Positions 1-11,913 of a stretch of DNA of 64,000 nt are shown one piece after another. A program made the position numbers and the translations under genes. Source of the stretch: Ascarosepion bandense. Lineage: Eukaryota; Mollusca; Cephalopoda; Sepiida; Sepiidae. How positions within the stretch are numbered: the stretch's first letter is position 1; each line of letters begins with the position of its first letter. Location of the stretch: positions 1,786,001 to 1,850,000 of the forward strand of contig JBBBDQ010001454.1 of NCBI GenBank assembly GCA_037127315.1. Reading direction: 5' to 3'. The notes under the pieces were generated by a model. It did not search any database and was not told the DNA's origin. It saw only the letters and a program-made list of their open reading frames with translations.

Positions 1-2660
1 GAAATTTAGGAAAACTTTTGTTTGTCTTTTCTAAAAGTTGTTAATACTGAAATTATCTCGTAGAAAAGTACGATAAACGTGCGCTCTTCTTGGAGAGGGT
101 AAATTTGTCACAAGTATCGACTCAAAGTGCAGCCTGTCTGTAAAAATATTGGAGGAAACTAAACCATCTATGTTCAGCTTAAACAACACCAATGTCAAGA
201 TGTCAGCTTCCAACGAAGTCGTCTGTGTCTACTCTAATACAAACATGAAAGTTGCACGCGTTTCTTGTGTATATATATCACTATATCTATTCTAATGTAT
301 GCGATGTAAATTATATTTTTTAAATACTATTTTTGCTCCAAATATTTTGTTTTAGTTTGAAAATAACAGACAACATTTTAAAGTTTAAGACATGGAAAAT
401 TAACTGAAGTTAAGAAAACGTGATAATATTACAGATGATTTTGTAGATATATAAGAAAAAGTAGACATTTTTTTAACAAAAGGCTTAAAAAGAAACAAAA
501 GAGTAGAACATTGTAATCGAAATTAAGGATCAGATAGCTTTTAGGGTTCGATCAACCATCTTTAAAGAAATTACAAAGAAAAAGATAATAGGCAAACAAT
601 CCAACATTGAAAAATTGACTACACTTTTCAATGATTTCACCTGAGATTATCTCCCTTGATTATTGTGAAGCAAAAGATGAAAAATACAACAGCGTTACTG
701 TTGCGAGTAACTAATTCGCATAAATGTTTACAACAGATAATGTAATGAAAAAGAAATAAATTTAAGTGTTCGCTATTATATAGTTCGTTATCATTCTTAT
801 TTTAGTTCTGGTTGTGATTAGTCTTCTAAAATTTATAAACCTCGTATCAAACATCTGTTTACTGGGCGTATACTAATGATTGTTACCATTAGTAAAATAT
901 AGCTTACAAAAAGTAATCATTGGTTTTATTCTCTATTCCGATCAGTGGAGCTCTTAAAATGCTTAGATAAATATATCACTAAAGTTAGTGACCAGCTTCG
1001 AGATGCTAAGTTCGCTTGGCAGGATACTGAATTGAAAAACAAAAGAAAAACAACAAAAAATAGTTCCCTTTTGCAACCAATAGAAAATATGTAGACATTA
1101 ATATTCGATTAATTTAATTTTTAATGGAATGTGTATGTTTAAATTGTGAAAAGAATAAAACTTTTCAAAAAAATCTTTTTTTTTTTCTGTTTTTTAAATT
1201 TAAGTACTACAAAGCTTTTTTAGGCCGTTTCGCGAACGAATTTACTGAAAGGAAAATAGAAGAAAAGAAAAAATTGTTTGGGTGGACAAAGGTTGAGGGG
1301 GAACAGGGAAAAGATATTTTGCTTTTTTTTCTCTTTCATTTTATTTTTTTAATTTTTTTTCTTTTTTTGAAGAAAAATAGTCTTGTGATTTAAGCAGAAA
1401 AAGTTTATTCTTTGAATTTGTTGCTTTTTTCAAACATTGTTCTTTTGTGTTTATCTTTTTTTTTCATCAAAACCTCATTTCTTTTTTTATTCATTTTATT
1501 TTTCCTGACTGAAAAATCGAGAAAAAAAAGTATTTTTGAAATGATTTTTGTTTCTTCGTCAAAATTCAAGAAGAAAATTTTACTCTGTAGTGTGTAGATT
1601 TTGAGAGGGTGTGGTAAAATAGATATGAAAAAAGAGGGAATATATGAATAGCAAGAAAAAAAGAAAAAGGAGAAGAAATATGGAAAATACACACTAACGT
1701 TTCATTGTTTTTTTTCAGTTAAAAACAGCAGCATCATCACACCAGCATTAAAATCATCATCATCAAAGGTTAATCATAAAACAACTGTTCATCTTCAATC
1801 TGTTTGTGTGTAATTATAAATATTGTGGTGAATTTTAAAAGTATATTTGAAAATTTTTAAAATTATATTCTAGAATTACAAACATTTCCTTGTCTTCTCG
1901 TCTGTTATCAAATCAGCACCATTAAAAGTGTGGAGCGATTTTCCATTTTTCGTCCATTATCGGTGTCGTAATTCTAGAGTTCATAAAAAATGCTGTCTGG
2001 TCGTGCGCATGTCTGTTTTCACTCATTAGCATACGGGCATTTATAAGCCAGTAACCTTTTTTTTTATTACATTTGTTTCTTTTCAGATTCGGGAAATAAA
2101 TATAAATAAATCTCTGAACAGTTTTCCCCATCTCCCTTGAATAAATATAAAAAAAGTATAATAAACAAAGAGATAAGTAAATACACAATTATCTACATTT
2201 AAAAAGCATTGCATCAGTGTGCTTGCCTGGGTGTATACATCTTTTGTTAGAATAAAAAGAAACACTCTTTTTAAAACTTATTGTTTTGCGAGGCAAAGAT
2301 ATTAAGGAATTTAGTAAAAAAAGAAATCACTGTTTTATTTTTTAATTTATTAAAATTACTTCCAAAATTATCATCTTGAAGAGAAAGTTTCAAATAAATA
2401 TGACAGCAATAATAACAATGATGACGATGATAGTAGTAGTGTAGTTCTAGTAGTAATAGTAGTAGTAGCAGTAGTAGTAATAATAATAATGGCTTCAAAA
2501 TATTTTTTATTTGCTATATAAAACACTAAAGGCGATCTAATCGCTCTGTACTGAGGAAGCCCTTTACACTTGTATACTGTTGTGGACAATTCTTGATTTT
2601 ATTGCATGCGTCTAACGATATCAATAATTGTTGTTTGATACTTAAAGGCGGAAGACCATT
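1..2660. other. AT-rich noncoding DNA
   Basis: No convincing exon, RNA gene or transposon protein is visible on either strand. The short reading frames here are low-complexity Phe/Lys/Ile strings from T- and A-runs. A TAG/TAA trinucleotide stretch lies at about 2430-2490. The segment is downstream of the only host gene seen (minus strand, 11.9-13.0 kb). Confidence 0.6.
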
Positions 2661-2668
2661 GCATGTTC

Positions 2669-2712
2669 ATATATATATATATATATATATACAAATGCGT
2701 GTGTGTGTGATT
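2669..2712. repeat. (AT)n then (GT)n microsatellite
   Basis: About eleven AT dinucleotides, then a short GT run. This AT-to-GT transition recurs at 4.7, 8.45, 10.9 and 60.5 kb. Confidence 0.85.
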
Positions 2713-3083
2713 GTGCTGCAAAAGAATACCACAAAATTGAAAATAACAAACTTGATTATCTTTTATTTAATACTAAATTGAGTTTGACTTTATATCTAAG
2801 ATTATATCAGCAAGTGCTTATCGAACGAATGATCTTTCTGAATTGAGCAAATGTACATGTGAAGTGAAAATGCAGGTAATTAAGATTAAAATCAGAAAGA
2901 ATGCATGCAAAGACCGTTTACTGAGACTAGGTTACATTGGCCGAAAACACACAAAGGTTTTATTAGCGAGTATATTCATTGTTTTCAAATTCCATACAAA
3001 CTTCTCTAAAATAACCAAAATATGTTATATTTGGCACATTTTGAAAGAAAGTGAATGCCGTTAAGACCAGATGAAATGTACGC

Positions 3084-3086
<3 letters not shown>

Positions 3087-3130
<44 letters not shown>
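3087..3130. repeat. (AT)n microsatellite
   Basis: About 21 uninterrupted AT units, just outside the left arm of the long-inverted-repeat element at 3.3-4.6 kb. Confidence 0.9.
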
Positions 3131-3132
<2 letters not shown>

Positions 3133-3296
3133 TTAGAACATGACTAATGACTGACCCGACCCCTCTTTTCAGTTTTTTTTACTTGTTTACTTATTTATTA
3201 CTTTATCTTTGTATTTATCATTTATTTATTTATTACTTTTCATTTTATTTTATCATTATTTTATATATATGTATATGTATTTGTTAAGAATTTATA

Positions 3297-3717
3297 ACAT
3301 ATATATTATAATATCAACACAAAAGTAGCCATTTTGTTTTGACACTTACCGTGTTTTATCGGGTGATGAATTCCATTTCATGTTAGAGGGTCTTAAAACG
3401 TTTATGACTAGTCAAACCCCCTTTATCAGGGAGGCGTTGTTACATAGACAGAACGGACCAATCAACACAAAGCAATAGCGCTGAATCTAACATTGATCAT
3501 CAAGTTATATAGGGTATTTTATTACACATCAATTATCATGTCAATATTCGACAGATTTTATTCTAGCACACAACATCTGGTTAATATTTAATACCTTTTT
3601 ATTATAGCAGCCATTGTTAAACTAATATTTAATAATTTTGATTTACAAAGCACCAATTTTACATTATTTCAGAATTTTATTCGTGTCTGGTTTTAGCTCT
3701 TGATTCTTATAGGTCCG

Positions 3718-3782
<65 letters not shown>

Positions 3783-4585
3783 GTTTGTGTGTGTGTGTGT
3801 ATACATATGTGGGAAAAGATGTGGAGTACGTGAATGGTGGGGATAGTCCAACTAGACCTACCTGATATAAAATGTTAAGTGTTATATTTATATAGGGAGC
3901 TCGATGGATGTTATCCAAAGTAATATAATATTTTTAAAGGGAAAACCCAAAACATCTTTTAGACTGGTTATAGATAAACAAATAAATAATAATTCATTTT
4001 ACGAGCTAAATTAGCCCATTTCATAAAACAACACTATATTCGTTCCATTCGGTATAAATTTCTTTCCCGAAATAAACATTCCTCTGAAATGAAATAGAAA
4101 ACAAATAACATGTTTCAAAGCAAAGACTTTAGCCTTATCTCACTTGGTATCTCTAGACTGGTCAGTGAAGGGTCACCATTCTTGGATATTGACCATAAAC
4201 TCATTATTCACCCTCTTACAGGCAAATATAACCCTACATATTAGCACAATCACCTATAATTGCTTATATCCAAATACACGAATGTCCGCACTTCCACTTC
4301 TGTACATATAGTTACATATGCTGGCCTCTATTTTAATCAAATATTATTGTTAAGGCCCCTAACAAATTAATCTTAGAGTTTGTTCTTGTATTCTTTAGAT
4401 CAGAGATTGCTTTGTTTTGACTGGTACGTTCTGTCTATGTAACAACGCCTCCCTGATTAAGGGGGTTTGACTAGTCTTGAACTTTTTATGAGCCTTCAAC
4501 TTGAAATGGAATTCATCACTTGATAAGTCACGGAAAGTGTCGAAACAAAAATGGCTACTTTTTTAGTGATATTATAACATATTTA
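3297..4585. mobile_element. Non-autonomous element with ~190-bp terminal inverted repeats
   Basis: The left arm (about 3297-3490) and right arm (about 4393-4585) are imperfect inverted copies. Both contain the runs 'gaattccattt' and 'gggaggcgttgttacata' (or complement) and a GTCAAAAC/GTCGAAAC-type motif close to the outer end. The ~900-bp interior has an (AT)29 array and no transposase-like reading frame. The layout fits a non-autonomous DNA element or foldback element. The arms have diverged by many substitutions, so the copy is not very recent. No target duplication could be defined because the borders are AT-rich. Confidence 0.65.
3721..3782. repeat. (AT)29 microsatellite
   Basis: About 29 AT units followed by a short GT run, inside the interior of the 3.3-4.6 kb inverted-repeat element. 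Confidence 0.95.
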
Positions 4586-4689
4586 TATTATAAATTCTAA
4601 GTAAATATTATTCACTCTACTTTGTATTGAGCACTTTTTTTTAAGAATATTGTTTCTTTAGATACGGAATTTTATTCCATCTATACCTA

Positions 4690-4761
<72 letters not shown>

Positions 4762-4775
4762 TATATATATATATG
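4690..4775. repeat. (AT)n(GT)n compound microsatellite
   Basis: An AT array passes directly into about 19 GT units and then back to AT. Confidence 0.95.
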
Positions 4776-6065
4776 CATATGTGGATACATCGATGAATGC
4801 ATAGATACATCACACCGGAAGAGAGCAGTTCTAGACTGTGGCTCAGTTGACTGACACTTTCCTGTTAAGATTGAAGGAAGAAAACTTGTATTCCCCAAAC
4901 ATATAACGATATTTTCAAATTTAAATGTTGAACTTCAATTTGATTCGTGAAATTAAACACACACATACATTGTTCTGTCTTCCCCCATCCATATCAACTC
5001 TTTAAATAAACAAGCGTATTGTTTTATATATACAAATGTAAATTGTTTTCACAACAATTAGTCAATATTGCCTGATGACGAGGTAAAGTCTCGAAACAGA
5101 ATTTTTCGTGTCGCAATGTAAATTAAATTAATTTTGAATAAAAAATACAAATTTAATTATAATTATACAAACATATGTATATATATATTCATTTATATTT
5201 TGCCCTTTTTTCAAGTAATTAAATAAAAATAATGTAAATTAAATAAACAAAAGTTATCCCCCTTTATAATATACTTTAAATATGGTCCCAAAATATTTAC
5301 TTATTTTTTATTTTAAACTCCTACAATTATACTTTTCATTTTAGGTTTCAGTATAAACCAAATTAAAATTATACATTTAATAAACAAAAAACTTAAACAA
5401 TCCTAGTACTAAAAACAAAATTCATATCTAGAAACTGTCAGTTCATAATATGTACCTGAAGACCGCGTAGTGAATAAAATACCGACTCGTGTTTCAGACG
5501 TAGGTTAATATATATATATATATATATATATATAAAGAAGATAACCATCAGTAGCAACTATAGTGGTGAAAATAATTGCAAAAACCAATAAAATAACCGC
5601 AAACAACTGCAAGTTAATTTATTTGGTAAAATGTCAAAGAATCTGCTGACATATAAACAGCGACATTATTCGTCTCATAAATGTCTGATCAAAGATTTTG
5701 GAATTTGCATGAAAGGAGGTAAACATATTTTTCTCTATATCTGTCAGCTTTCAAAAATTTAAAAATGCCGACGTTTAAAATTAACAAACATGCGTTGAAC
5801 TTATATTAAAATAACAAACTTTGCAGAACCGCCTTAAGCTATGTAAATTGAAAATGAATTTCATTAAAATTATAAAAATCCAAAACAAATGGAACCCCTT
5901 TAAAATTATTAAAAAAAATTGGCATCCAAATTAAAATTATTTAACAACCTACATTATTATATATTAGAAATATGCAAATTTCTTTTAGTCATGTTTCTGA
6001 TTTAGCAAACATTGTTATTATATAGATTCCATGACCAGACGTAATATTAGTGAGATGCGGTTTTG
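4776..6065. other. Noncoding DNA with a hammerhead-like repeat end
   Basis: No gene seen. At 5072-5097 there is CTGATGA, a spacer C, a GAG/CTC stem with a 7-nt loop, then GAAAC. This resembles the catalytic core of a hammerhead ribozyme, as found at the ends of some Penelope-like retroelements. An (AT)13 array lies at 5508-5535. Confidence 0.4.
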
Positions 6066-6068
6066 TAA

Positions 6069-6620
6069 TTATTTACAATGTTTGGATTGTTGAGCTCATC
6101 TTTATTGCCATGTTCACGACGTTTCGGCACGTTTACGCCCCAACCTTCTTCAGGTGATTAGAATTTTAAACTCAACTCTTTGATATGTGGGTTGATTGTT
6201 CTTGTTTCATGAGTCATGCCACTTCCGGACGTCTTAGTTACTTAGTTATCTCCATTTAACTCAACTTTCTAAGTATTTATTTTTGGTCGCCACTGCTGTA
6301 GTCATGTACTGAACTCACAATTCTTTAGGTCAATTCACTGGATCCAACCAACAACTTAATCCACTGGAATCAGTGGATAAAAGCTTATGGGTGGATCCAG
6401 TGACTTGACTCAAAGAGTTGCCAGTTCAATACAACGGAGATAAATAAGACATATGGAAGAGGCATGACTCACAGAACGAGAACAATTTACCCAAATGGTC
6501 GAAATAAAGGGTTCAGTTCAAAATTCTAATCACCTGAAAAAGGTCGGAGCGTACAACGGCTGAAATCTCGTGAATATTGCAATAAAGATGAAGACAACTG
6601 TCCGAACAATATACATAAAT
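6069..6620. mobile_element. Foldback repeat element, copy 1
   Basis: The ~550-bp unit is close to a complete palindrome centred near 6345. The outer ~110 bp at each end are clear inverted copies, each starting near 'ttacaatgtttgga' or its counterpart at the right end. Inner parts also pair: 'cactggatccaacc' recurs inverted near 6390. Related copies occur at 23.8, 26.1, 37.4, 48.0, 49.2 and 62.2 kb. No protein is encoded. In the left arm, read on the minus strand, CTGAAGA (6153-6147) is followed by a stem-loop and GAAAC (6125-6121), a hammerhead-like core. Confidence 0.75.
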
Positions 6621-7300
6621 AAAAAATAAATGTAAATAAACAGAACTAATATAATAGATCCTTGATTTCAAGCTTAGGTAAATAGACAACAACTTAGGGA
6701 TTTTGTAAAGTTGTTGCACAAAAAGTACTTCTGTTCTATTGACTCTATCAACGGATCCTTACATTAGTGTAAAGGTTTGTGTCAGTTGCAATTACAACAC
6801 TCAAACTGATAACAATAAATTTATCGATAGAAGCAGCGGGTATTCTACGCTCTGATACGATAGAACAACATTAAAATTAATATAAATATCTAATCATAAT
6901 GTTTACAGCGTAAAGTTCACGGCCATAGCGGTAACGAAACATATCATGTTAAACATATCATATTTAGCCACTTAATCTCATTTTCAAAATTGGGTCAAGC
7001 TGATTAATTTTTCAAAACGCTTGTATAATAAATGGCGACGATAATATTGGGCAAGCCCCAATTCGCTAGTACACTGTATAAATTCTACGCGATTGTTTTA
7101 GGTTTTGACTCAAGATATAGCTTTCGGGTCTGCTTATAAAAACACTTAGGATAGTAGTCATATAAAGAAATTTGCGTTCATGCCTTTTATTTAATAACTA
7201 AAATGAGATAACCTCAAATAAAATTTTAAATATTTCTCTAATCTCTTGATTTATCTCTTTTGCATTTGTTGCATGCTGGGTGTGAACAGTTATACACATA
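6621..7300. other. AT-rich noncoding DNA
   Basis: Nothing recognisable beyond short low-complexity runs. Confidence 0.5.
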
Positions 7301-7302
7301 CA

Positions 7303-7351
<49 letters not shown>

Positions 7352-7369
7352 ATATATATACATATATCA

Positions 7370-7413
<44 letters not shown>

Positions 7414-7430
7414 ATATATATACATGTGTG
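7301..7430. repeat. Interrupted (AT)n array with CAGAAT spacers
   Basis: Long AT blocks are separated by 'atatcagaatatata' spacers, repeated three times. The same spacer ends the next array at about 7770, so the two arrays are related. Apparent Tyr-Ile reading frames are artefacts of the repeat. Confidence 0.9.
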
Positions 7431-7434
7431 TGTA

Positions 7435-7713
7435 TCTGCTTACGGATATACATAAATGCATATATATGATATATATAAATGGTGAAATATATGATATAGA
7501 TATATAAGTAAAAATGTAAGATGTGGAAGTTGGATATTTTATTTATATTCACATTAATGTTTCGCTATTTTCGGGGCCAATTTTCAAAACACACCTGCCC
7601 ACGTAAATTAGCGAAAACATCAAATCGAAAATAAAACGTTACAACATCCAACTGGTTGTGACATTACAATTATAGGTATTTTTCAGATATTTCACGTTAG
7701 TGATTTACCACAA

Positions 7714-7717
<4 letters not shown>
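7435..7717. other. Noncoding DNA with a repeat-end motif
   Basis: The piece near 7558-7610, read on the minus strand, carries TTTTGAAAA, a GGCCCC-containing stem-loop and GCGAAAC. It is similar in style to other repeat termini in the window. No coding sequence. Confidence 0.3.

Positions 7718-7770
<53 letters not shown>
7718..7770. repeat. (AT)n microsatellite
   Basis: About 25 AT units ending in the CAGAAT motif also seen at 7.35-7.41 kb. Confidence 0.95.
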
Positions 7771-7771
<1 letters not shown>

Positions 7772-8420
7772 ATAAAAAGTTAATGATAGAACAAATAAGT
7801 TCCTAGTGCCAATATTCGAGGAACCAATCGTATTACCATTAATTTTTCGATTTCATCATTTATTTGCTCATATGTATATGTAGGTATGTATAGCTATGTT
7901 ATGCATAGTTTTTACAATAAATGGCTGTGATAACGTTTAGCATGAGGTCTTATTTAAAGTTCGATATGAGCACCAGATTTCGCTATCAGCATGTCGAGCT
8001 GCCTAAGAATCACGTCATCTGATTTCACTATAATCTCTCGGAGTATGGAAGACGTAAGTTCTTGTATTCGCCCTTTATGTTCTTTCAACGTCTTAGTTTG
8101 TTATAGTAGATTGCTCCTTTAACCAACCCAAAGAAAATGCCACTAGGTGTTAAGTGTTAACCCATGGTTGGCTACTCATACCTAAAGAAGTGAGTTATTT
8201 TCAGGTAACTTGTATATATACATATATACATATAAGATGCGAGACATATCATGGCATAGACATTAAACTTTTGAAAATCAGAGAAGTTGTGAAATGGGTG
8301 ATGTTACTGAACATAAATTTTCATAAATACTCCCATTATATTTCTAACTATTTTCACATATTTTTTAATTATCTTCTATATAAACATTTCCTGGATAAGT
8401 CTAACTTTAACCCTGAAAAA

Positions 8421-8422
<2 letters not shown>
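7771..8422. other. Noncoding DNA
   Basis: No exon-like or transposon-like coding seen. Confidence 0.5.
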
Positions 8423-8481
<59 letters not shown>

Positions 8482-8500
8482 CGTGTGTGTGTGTGTGTAA
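8423..8500. repeat. (AT)n(GT)n compound microsatellite
   Basis: About 21 AT units followed by about 16 GT units with a GC interruption. Confidence 0.95.
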
Positions 8501-9119
8501 ATATATATGCGTCTGTGAAGTAGAACGCATTTGTATATATATATATACATAGGCATGTGAACTCGTGTGCAGTTAAAATTATTTTGTTGTATGTAGAACA
8601 CGCTTATTTTTCTATATATGCAAACGGTTCCTTGATCATTATCAGCATATTTCCGCTGACGTTGCTACTTTACTCGCAGTTACCTGTTTCATGTTAAAAA
8701 TGTGCATTCATGAATATTTTCAGCTTTAATATGTAAACTTTAAACTCAAATAGGACAGACCCCCGAGGACAGTTCAATATATAAACATATCTGTTGGTAG
8801 TTACCAACTTTAACGAGTTTTTGATTCAAGGCCATCTTTTCATGTCTTAAATGTGTATATTTTGGAACTTGTCTTATTTATAAATTTTTGTTTTCTTTGT
8901 GTTGCTTAATGTATTTTTCAAATCTGTCTGCCGCCTTTATCTTTCATGTATTGCGTCTTTTCACGTGTGACATTTCTGTGTACAGTCATTTTTTGTTTTG
9001 CATATTAATATTGTGCTTTTGTTTTGTTTTGCATATTAATATATGTGCAAATTATTCTGACATATAGGAGGAGTCTAATCAGATTAGAATATAGCCATTT
9101 ATTGAAAACGAAAATGGTG

Positions 9120-9120
<1 letters not shown>

Positions 9121-9175
<55 letters not shown>
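9121..9175. repeat. (ATT)n microsatellite
   Basis: About 18 ATT units. Triplet arrays of this type also end the RLE retrotransposon copies at 30.1 and 30.83 kb, but no element fragment adjoins this one. Confidence 0.95.
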
Positions 9176-10121
9176 TTACGTTAGCCAAATTAAAACTACA
9201 CTACCCAGATCATAACCTATTATACATATTTCCACTATATTTTCTCATTCTGTAATTTAATTTTTCCGATAAGAATTTTTAATTGAAGTCTACGAAACTT
9301 AATTTTTCAATGCATAGATTAGCATACATTTACATGCTGGAAATAATAATAATAACAGTAATTGATTCTCTTAATTTTATATTCTCAACAATATTTTTAC
9401 CTTAAAAGACTAGATAAAGGATTATATCAAAAGATAATTAAAGAAATAATAAAAACTGAGGTTAAATTTATGAAAAAAAGAGTTCTTTCTTTAGTGTGGT
9501 TTATACAACTATGACATAAAATATTCGAAAAGGTATTTCAAGAAATTTTTATCATTTTCAAGTGTGTTGTAAAAAGAGCTTACAATTTGTTACAGAGCTT
9601 ATTTCCTTTTTATTTGTATACAAGCATATATATATATTTTTTTTTCTTTTCACCCGTAGTATTTGTATATGAATCCTGCTCGCCATTCAAAGAAAAATGG
9701 CGAGCCAAGACAATGACTGCAGGAGACGTACAAATGCTCCTTCTTTCTTAGTCATGCCAACGTCCATTCTGTCGAATTCTACGCACCAAAATATAATTTA
9801 TGGACGCTGTCTTCATGCCACCACCACCACTACCTCTACCACCATCATCATCGTCATCATCATCATTAATGCTAGTATATTAATTAATGTGTCATGATCA
9901 TAATCAACAATTTTATTTTGAGCATTAATTTTATCGGTGTGTCTTTCAAGTAAAAAAGAATTAAATATTTTAAAGAAACTGTTGTCTTATAATTTTATTT
10001 AACAAAAATATCGTTTTTAGCTCCAAATATGGTGAATTCTGTTTCTTTTTAGCCTAATGCATTTAAAACTTAATTCTAGTAACGAGTGAGTTTTGTAAGG
10101 AACGCGTATAAAGTTTATGCA

Positions 10122-10122
10122 C

Positions 10123-10182
<60 letters not shown>
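10122..10182. repeat. (AT)n microsatellite
   Basis: About 29 uninterrupted AT units. Confidence 0.95.
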
Positions 10183-10186
<4 letters not shown>

Positions 10187-10894
10187 AGGCTATGTGTTGT
10201 GTTAAAGTATCTATGCCAAAATTTCTATTTTTGATGTAGATTTCGACCTTTCGAATTTGTATAAAGTATCATTAGCTCTAATATCCTAATCTGTATCACC
10301 TTCACCGCCATATTTTATTTTTTGACACGTTCTAGAAAATGTATGGTAATATTTTGTTTTACATGTACAATATTTTGTATAATTTGTCTACAAATTGGAG
10401 AAACTTACATTTAATTTCTTCCATTTTTTTTATTTTGAGTTTATTTCTTTTTAATTAATTGGTTTCATTTTTCCTTGGTAAATCTTACGCGATTTGCTTC
10501 GCTTAGGGCTGTATTTTTTCTTTCATCTTTCACCTTTTCCACTCATGTTCGCATGAAGAATATTTTAATCCAGTTTTCTTGGTGTCTCTGTTATTTTATC
10601 ATATATGTCTACTTTTTTATTTTTATTTTTTTTGTTTCATTCATTTTAACAAATCTTAAGAATAAAATATTTCGTATTGAAAAAAAAGGTGGGGGAAGGA
10701 AAACTGTTTTAATCTCCCGGATTCCGTTGTAACATGCTGCAAGCAAAATGTCGAATTCTGCTTCAGATGATGCCATCTTGTGAGGTTAAGGAAATAAAAA
10801 CCCATTGTCAATTTTTCTCTATGAGAAATGTTGCTGCCACCTTTTACTTACATTCATATTCGAATTTATGTGTGTTTTATATATATATATATTT

Positions 10895-10920
10895 AAACAT
10901 ATATTTACATATATATATGC

Positions 10921-10976
<56 letters not shown>
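10895..10976. repeat. (AT)n(GT)n compound microsatellite
   Basis: Interrupted AT units pass into about 17 GT units. Confidence 0.95.
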
Positions 10977-11208
10977 AGATGCAAGCACATATATTTACGT
11001 ACAAATTTAACTGTGAAATGAGTGATGCAGTTCATATTTCATGTATTTTTTCAGGAATGTTGATTTTGTTCACTAGGTGTTTGGCATTAAAGCAATTGTC
11101 ATTAGAAAAAACACAGGCACACAAATATGAATGCAAACTGTTTCATATATATACATATATATATATATATATACGAACACACGCACTAAACAAACATTCA
11201 CACACGCA

Positions 11209-11211
<3 letters not shown>

Positions 11212-11256
<45 letters not shown>
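11212..11256. repeat. (AT)n microsatellite
   Basis: About 21 AT units followed by a GCGTGTGTGT run. Confidence 0.95.
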
Positions 11257-11258
<2 letters not shown>

Positions 11259-11688
11259 GTGCGTGTGTGTTATATTCGAGTTGTGTATCAGGTTTAAAAA
11301 GTCTGCTTAGATAAATATGCGGGATCAGCTTTAATGTATTTTAATTTATAAGTATCATAGCTTTTTTTATGATTTATCGGTGCTTTTAATTTTTAACAGC
11401 CTTTGGCTCTGAATGTTCCATCCTTATACATAAAAAAATAAGCTTGTCTTCTTGGTGAAGATTTTACTTCCTTCTCATGAGTCTTTTTTTCTATTTCATT
11501 TTTTCTCTTTTGCTCATGAATTCTTTTCATAATTTAGTTTTGTTTTATTTCATTTCTGTGAACAGTTCTGTGCTGTCGTCTTTTTCGTCGCGTTTTTATT
11601 CCAACCATATGAATAGTACTTCCATTGTCTTATAAATATCATAAAATGGAGACATTCGTTATTATCATTTATATTTTGATAATAGTGG

Positions 11689-11694
11689 TTTATT
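11689..11694 (-). promoter_or_regulatory. Candidate polyadenylation signal AATAAA
   Basis: TTTATT on the plus strand reads AATAAA on the minus strand, about 220 bases after the stop codon of the terminal exon. It is the first canonical hexamer I see downstream of that stop. In AT-rich DNA this can arise by chance. Confidence 0.35.
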
Positions 11695-11913
11695 TATATT
11701 GTCAACCGTCCTTTCTTTTTTACCTCAGGTTTCCATTCCAAAACTCACCTTCTATTTTGTCCTTCTTGCTGTCCCTTCATCTTTCCCTTTCTTTTCTTGC
11801 CATCTTTCATTTCTTCATATTTTGACCATTTTTTCTTTCAATTTCCAACCTTGCAAAAGTCTCGCTCAAAAGATGATGAATGCTTTCCAACACGTTCGGT
11901 GCGCTTTTTAAAA

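Larger units (their letters stand above)
8501..11688. other. Noncoding DNA downstream of the host gene
   Basis: No gene recognised. Contents are simple repeats: (ATT)n at 9121-9175; CAC/CAT-type triplets at 9820-9870; (AT)n at 10122-10182; (AT)n(GT)n at 10895-10976; (AT)n at 11212-11256. Parts may be 3' untranslated sequence of the minus-strand gene at 11.9 kb, depending on where it is polyadenylated. Confidence 0.5.

Noticed and set aside
1124..1692. Phe/Lys-rich frames near T-runs
   Set aside because: Low-complexity translation of T- and A-runs on both strands.
7198..8601. Tyr-Ile repeat 'proteins' over AT arrays
   Set aside because: Products of (AT)n and (GT)n translation on both strands, with no conserved flanks.
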